A stretch of DNA of 64,000 nucleotides, taken from the NCBI GenBank assembly GCA_964463135.1, contig CAYXBA010000007.1, positions 62,001-126,000 on the forward strand, written 5' to 3'. The translations under genes and the position numbers were made by a program. This DNA is from UBA6898 sp964463135 (GTDB lineage: Bacteria > Nitrospirota > Thermodesulfovibrionia > Thermodesulfovibrionales > UBA6898). Below, piece after piece: positions 61,279 through 64,000 of the stretch. Position 1 is the stretch's first letter; each line of letters starts with the position of its first letter. The notes beneath the pieces were generated by a model that was not told the origin of the DNA, ran no database searches, and saw nothing but the letters and a program-made list of their open reading frames with translations.

Positions 61279-61564
61279 ATTAAAAAGGCAATGCAGCGCT
61301 TTCGCACCACAAAGCCTCCGTACAAAGTATCCTATATGGCTTGTGCTAAAGTCAAACTGTATTTTATGAATTTGGGGAAAGGGATATGAGTCAAGCTTGA
61401 CCATTAGCATTTACATTGCCGTGAGCTACAAGCCATGAAAGAAAAAGCAGCGATACAATCAGGCAATTCCACATAGGGATTTTAAAAAATATAAATAATT
61501 TGGAGGGCCCAGCCATGGGGTCAGACTTGACTATTGATATTTGCATTGCCATAGGGAACAGATC
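61279..61564. other. Intergenic stretch with a degenerate copy of the small gene's 5' end
   Basis: It contains a ~75-bp direct duplication: TTGACCATTAGCATTTAC ... ATGAAAGAAAAAGCAGCGAT (61397-61470) mirrors TTGACTATTGATATTTGC ... ATGAAAGAAAAAGCGACGAT (61525-61600). The first copy encodes MKEKAAIQSGNST and stops (61435-61476), a remnant of the family seen intact at 61565. No other gene is visible. Confidence 0.65.
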
Positions 61565-61795
61565 ATGAAAGAAAAAGCGACGATACAATCAGGCAGTGAT
61601 GTTATTGAGATTCCGTTGGAGGTAGATGACGTCAGGGAAGTCGGCTCGCTCCAGATCGACGGTGTTTCCTATCACTTCGAGAGGATCAGAAAAGAGACCT
61701 TGCTGAGCGAATACAAAGTGGATGGCGACCCGGACTATGAGCCGCAGACGGATGCAGAGGGTTACTGTTACATTCTCGCGCCGTTCTGCCTGTGA
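61565..61795 (+). CDS. Small protein, paralogue B of a local family
   Basis: 76 residues starting at ATG 61565 (MKEKATIQSGSDVIEIPLEV); an upstream in-frame start would extend through duplicated leader DNA. The tail LLSEYKVDGDPDYEPQTDAE, GYCYILAPFC matches paralogue A at 60040-60222. The N-terminal half looks like a small beta fold (VGSLQIDGVSYHFERI). The function is unknown. The 5' part recurs as broken copies at 61435 and 62476. Confidence 0.6.
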   Translation: MKEKATIQSGSDVIEIPLEVDDVREVGSLQIDGVSYHFERIRKETLLSEYKVDGDPDYEPQTDAEGYCYILAPFCL

Positions 61796-61797
61796 TA

Positions 61798-61953
61798 ATA
61801 GGCAGGGCAAGGAAATTCAAGGACCTTCGTCCGATTCTCGTCACGTCGCCGCCGTGCTGGCAGTTGAAAAACTACGGCAGCAATGACCAGATTGGGTTCA
61901 GTAGAATCTCAATAATGATAAAATATGTTTTAGACAGCCATAGGAGGCACTGA
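61798..61953 (+). pseudogene. DNA-methyltransferase gene scrap
   Basis: In this frame the stretch reads RKFKDLRPILVTSPPCWQLK followed by NYGSNDQIGF, closely matching motif IV of N4/N6-methyltransferases (TSPPYWxLRDYG..GQIG), then drifts and stops. Only ~30 codons survive and there is no start codon or RBS. In the usual motif the fourth residue is Tyr; here it is Cys. I read it as the residue of a deleted restriction-modification or orphan methylase gene. Confidence 0.55.
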
Positions 61954-61955
61954 AT

Positions 61956-62135
61956 ATGGAGACATTGAAACAGGAAGCACTCAGGGTTATTGCAAAATTG
62001 CCTGAATCAGCAAGTATTGATGACATTATGTATGAACTCTACGTTGTTGACAAGGTCAAGAAGGGCAGAGAAGCGGCGGAGCGGGGCGAATCTATTTCCA
62101 TCGAAGACCTCAAAAGAGAAATGCAAACGTGGTAA
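61956..62135 (+). CDS. Antitoxin of a ParE/RelE-type toxin-antitoxin pair
   Basis: 59 residues (METLKQEALRVIAKLPESAS ... EDLKREMQTW), starting at ATG 61956 nine bases after AGGAGG (61942-61947). It is too short to show a large domain, but the acidic helical sequence, the position directly before a ParE-like toxin and the 7-bp overlap (stop 62133-62135, toxin start 62129) fit an antitoxin that binds and represses its toxin. Confidence 0.75.
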   Translation: METLKQEALRVIAKLPESASIDDIMYELYVVDKVKKGREAAERGESISIEDLKREMQTW

Positions 62136-62440
62136 GGTGGACAAAGCCGGCCAAGCTTGATCTAAGAAAAATATACGACTACATTGCATCGGATTCACAG
62201 TTTTACGCACGTAAAGTTTCTATGGAACTGGTCGACAAATCTCAAAACTTAAATGATTTTCCTGAGATCGGAAGAATTGTGCCTGAAATCGGAGACCCTA
62301 ATATACGCGAGCTACTCATTTACTCTTATCGCCTGATCTATGAGATATTTCCCTCAAAGATTGAAGTTCTTGCATTAATCCATAGCAAGCGCAATTTCAT
62401 ACAAGACCTTCTCAATGAACAGCGGCATGAAACAGTCTAA
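62129..62440 (+). CDS. ParE/RelE-family toxin
   Basis: 103 residues from GTG 62129. The RelE/ParE core is visible: VRWTKPAKLDLRKIYDYIAS, LNDFPEIGRIVPEIGDPNIR, ELLIYSYRLIYEI and a late Ile-His-Ser-Lys-Arg (LALIHSKRNF), the form typical of ParE-type proteins. ParE inhibits gyrase and RelE cleaves ribosomal mRNA; which of the two this does cannot be read here. It overlaps the antitoxin gene. Confidence 0.85.
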   Translation: MVRWTKPAKLDLRKIYDYIASDSQFYARKVSMELVDKSQNLNDFPEIGRIVPEIGDPNIRELLIYSYRLIYEIFPSKIEVLALIHSKRNFIQDLLNEQRHETV

Positions 62441-62475
62441 AAACCCCCAGGGAGCCCGGCCATAGGGAACAGGGT

Positions 62476-62577
62476 ATGAAAGATAAAGCGACGATACAAT
62501 CAGGCAGTGATTTTATTGAAATTCAACTTCAGGCTCCGCAAACAATATTAAATTTGGAGGGGTTCAAATGGCAATGA
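62476..62577 (+). pseudogene. Truncated third copy of the MKEKATIQSG small gene
   Basis: A 33-residue frame MKDKATIQSGSDFIEIQLQA... shares its first 15 residues and leader ('gccatagggaac') with the gene at 61565, then diverges and ends inside the start of the DUF4410 gene. It may also be translated as a leader for that gene, but its decay suggests a remnant. Confidence 0.5.
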
Positions 62578-63203
62578 TACAAAAGACAGGCAGATTATTG
62601 ATACTCATACTCGCGGTGGCCTTATTATTCTCGGTCCCTGCGTCAGTGTACGCTGAAGAGGAAGAGAAGAAGGCTGAGGAGTCAGATGGCAAGAAAGTCC
62701 TCGGCATAGAAAAGATCGTTCCCAAAGAGAAACTTTCAAAGCAGTACAAACGCATTCTCATAAAGAACATAAGTTTCGAGGGGACCGCAATTCAGGAGGT
62801 CGACGAGACAAAGCACCCTGATTTCAAGGATGTGGTCAAGCGGCTCGGAACAGATGTCCCGGACAGCATAGCCTCCCAGCTCAAGGGCTGGGGCATTTTT
62901 GAAAAAGTGGTCAGAGAGGGTGCGGACATGTCCGGTGACGAAAAGACACTTATCCTCGACGCCCGCTTCACAAAGGTAACAACCGGAAACAGGGCATTAC
63001 GGTTCTGGGTCGGGTTCGGGGCCGGCAGTTCTACGGTCGGCATCGCAGGAAAGCTGATCGATAAAGAGACCGGCGAGGTGATAGCTGAATTCGAGAACAA
63101 TACGTATTCGCCGGCGAGCATGTCCAACTATCAGGCTGTGCTGCCTTCAGATGGCGCGCAGAATGCCAAGAAGATCGCGATGTTCATAAAAAAATATTAT
63201 TAA
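62568..63203 (+). CDS. DUF4410-family exported protein
   Basis: 211 residues with a signal sequence (LLILILAVALLFSVPASVYA) and a Lys/Glu-rich start of the mature protein. The domain holds ILIKNISFEGTAIQEVDETK, WGIFEKVV, LILDARFTKVTTGNRALRFW, VGFGAGSSTVGIAGKLIDKE and TGEVIAEFENNTYS, the DUF4410 pattern, found in many Gram-negative envelope proteins of unknown role. ATG 62568 follows GGAGGGGTTCAA; a second ATG two codons on is possible. Confidence 0.8.
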   Translation: MAMIQKTGRLLILILAVALLFSVPASVYAEEEEKKAEESDGKKVLGIEKIVPKEKLSKQYKRILIKNISFEGTAIQEVDETKHPDFKDVVKRLGTDVPDSIASQLKGWGIFEKVVREGADMSGDEKTLILDARFTKVTTGNRALRFWVGFGAGSSTVGIAGKLIDKETGEVIAEFENNTYSPASMSNYQAVLPSDGAQNAKKIAMFIKKYY

Positions 63204-63240
63204 GAAGGACAATTACTTTTCTGTGAAGAGAGAATATTTA

Positions 63241-64000
63241 ATGAGCACTGAGATACAACTGAACGAAAAGATATACTGGATCGGGGTCAATGACCGCCAG
63301 ACCACCCTGTTCGAAGAGCTCTGGCCGATCCCAAACGGCGTAGCGTACAACTCGTATATGATCCTTGACGACAAGGTGGCTATCATCGATGCGGTGAAGG
63401 ACATCTCCATGGACCGGTATCTGGAGAAGATAAGGCGACTGCTGGGCGAGAGAAAAAAGCTCGACTATCTGATCATCAACCATATCGAGCCTGACCACTC
63501 CGGCGGCATAAAGATACTGCGCGAGGCCTTTCCCGGCATACAGATCGTGGGCAACAAAAAGACCCTTGACCTCCTTGCCCATTTCTACGGCATCACGGAC
63601 AATGTCCGGCAGGTGGAGGACAACGATATTCTCGAGCTGGGCACCTGCAGGCTGAGATTCTGCCTGACCCCCATGGTCCACTGGCCCGAGACCATGATGA
63701 CCTATGAAGAGAGCCACAAGGTCCTTTTCTCCGGCGACGCCTTCGGCGGCTTCGGAAGCCTTGACGACGGTATCTTTGATGATGAGATCAAAGACCTGCA
63801 GTCGTATGAAGATGAGATGCTCAGGTATTTCACGAATGTGATCGCAAAATACAGCGTCATGGTGCAGAAGGCGATAGCGAGGATAAAAGACCTGGATATC
63901 GCCATGGTCGCCTCGACCCACGGACCTGTCTGGAGAACAAGGCCCAGGCATGCGATCGAACTGTATGACCGATGGTCCCGGCAGGAGGCCGAGGACGGGG
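63241..64000 (+). CDS. Flavo-diiron protein (FprA/flavorubredoxin family), partial at the right edge
   Basis: 253 residues of the N-terminal metallo-beta-lactamase-like domain are visible, with the diiron ligands in NHIEPDHSGG (His-x-Glu-x-Asp-His), VHWPETM, FSGDAFGGFGS and ASTHGPVW. The flavodoxin domain would follow past the window end. The family reduces O2 or NO to water or N2O in anaerobes and microaerophiles. ATG 63241 follows only a weak AGAGAG. This gene supports an oxygen-sensitive lifestyle. Confidence 0.92.
   Translation, partial: MSTEIQLNEKIYWIGVNDRQTTLFEELWPIPNGVAYNSYMILDDKVAIIDAVKDISMDRYLEKIRRLLGERKKLDYLIINHIEPDHSGGIKILREAFPGIQIVGNKKTLDLLAHFYGITDNVRQVEDNDILELGTCRLRFCLTPMVHWPETMMTYEESHKVLFSGDAFGGFGSLDDGIFDDEIKDLQSYEDEMLRYFTNVIAKYSVMVQKAIARIKDLDIAMVASTHGPVWRTRPRHAIELYDRWSRQEAEDG

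Overview
The window is bacterial chromosome from a Gram-negative organism. It carries lipid A/Kdo genes (lpxB, waaA, lpxK), LptF/LptG, a Pal lipoprotein and a porin. The mix of a Hyf-type group 4 hydrogenase membrane arm, an adenosylcobalamin-dependent ribonucleotide reductase, a flavo-diiron protein, a GH57 branching enzyme and an ATP-type phosphofructokinase suggests an anaerobic or microaerophilic lineage such as Nitrospirota or Desulfobacterota. That placement is an inference from gene content, not from a search.

Layout. 1-4957 (minus): HTH/EIIA regulator followed by hyfB-hyfC-hyfE-hyfF, running off the left edge. 5.0-10 kb (plus): pal behind a perfect sigma-70 promoter, a YacP-like NYN protein that appears to start at ATT, a PAP2 protein, a response regulator/histidine kinase pair, a DUF167 protein and a small exported protein. 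10.1-12.3 kb: a porin (minus) and a long intergenic region holding a 167-bp MITE-like element. 12.3-17 kb (plus): TPR protein, large membrane protein, lptF, lptG. 17.1-21.3 kb: class IV aminotransferase, GH57 enzyme, LysR regulator and the RNase P RNA gene. 21.3-27.4 kb (minus): zinc-ribbon protein, a CAT tRNA and the macromolecular-synthesis operon rpsU-yqeY-NIF3-dnaG-rpoD. 27.5-33.1 kb: fructose-bisphosphate aldolase, NtrB/NtrC-type pair and a MshEN-PilT fusion ATPase.

33.2-38.3 kb is a lower-GC accessory stretch: an M6 metalloprotease with duplicated beta-sandwich modules, a frameshifted zinc-ribbon membrane protein, an XRE regulator and a small antitoxin-like gene. 38.3-48.8 kb (minus) is a surface-glycolipid cluster: gnnA-like dehydrogenase, gnnB-like aminotransferase, lpxB, waaA, two unknown membrane proteins, lpxK, yjbQ and pfk. 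The gnnA/gnnB pair beside lpxB predicts lipid A built on a 2,3-diamino sugar. 48.9-52.1 kb holds trpD facing trpG and trpE. 52.1-57 kb holds tRNA-Gly, tRNA-Cys, a large unknown protein, a lytic transglycosylase, a ZapB-like coiled coil and zapA. nrdJ follows a promoter with a candidate NrdR operator.

59.6-62.6 kb is a small decayed accessory island: HTH regulator, two paralogous tiny genes plus two remnants, a DUF3800 protein, a DNA-methyltransferase scrap and a ParE/RelE-type toxin-antitoxin pair. After it come a DUF4410 protein and a partial flavo-diiron protein. The most unusual theme is that short dispersed intergenic repeats also sit in frame inside three genes (lpxK, waaA, DUF3800).
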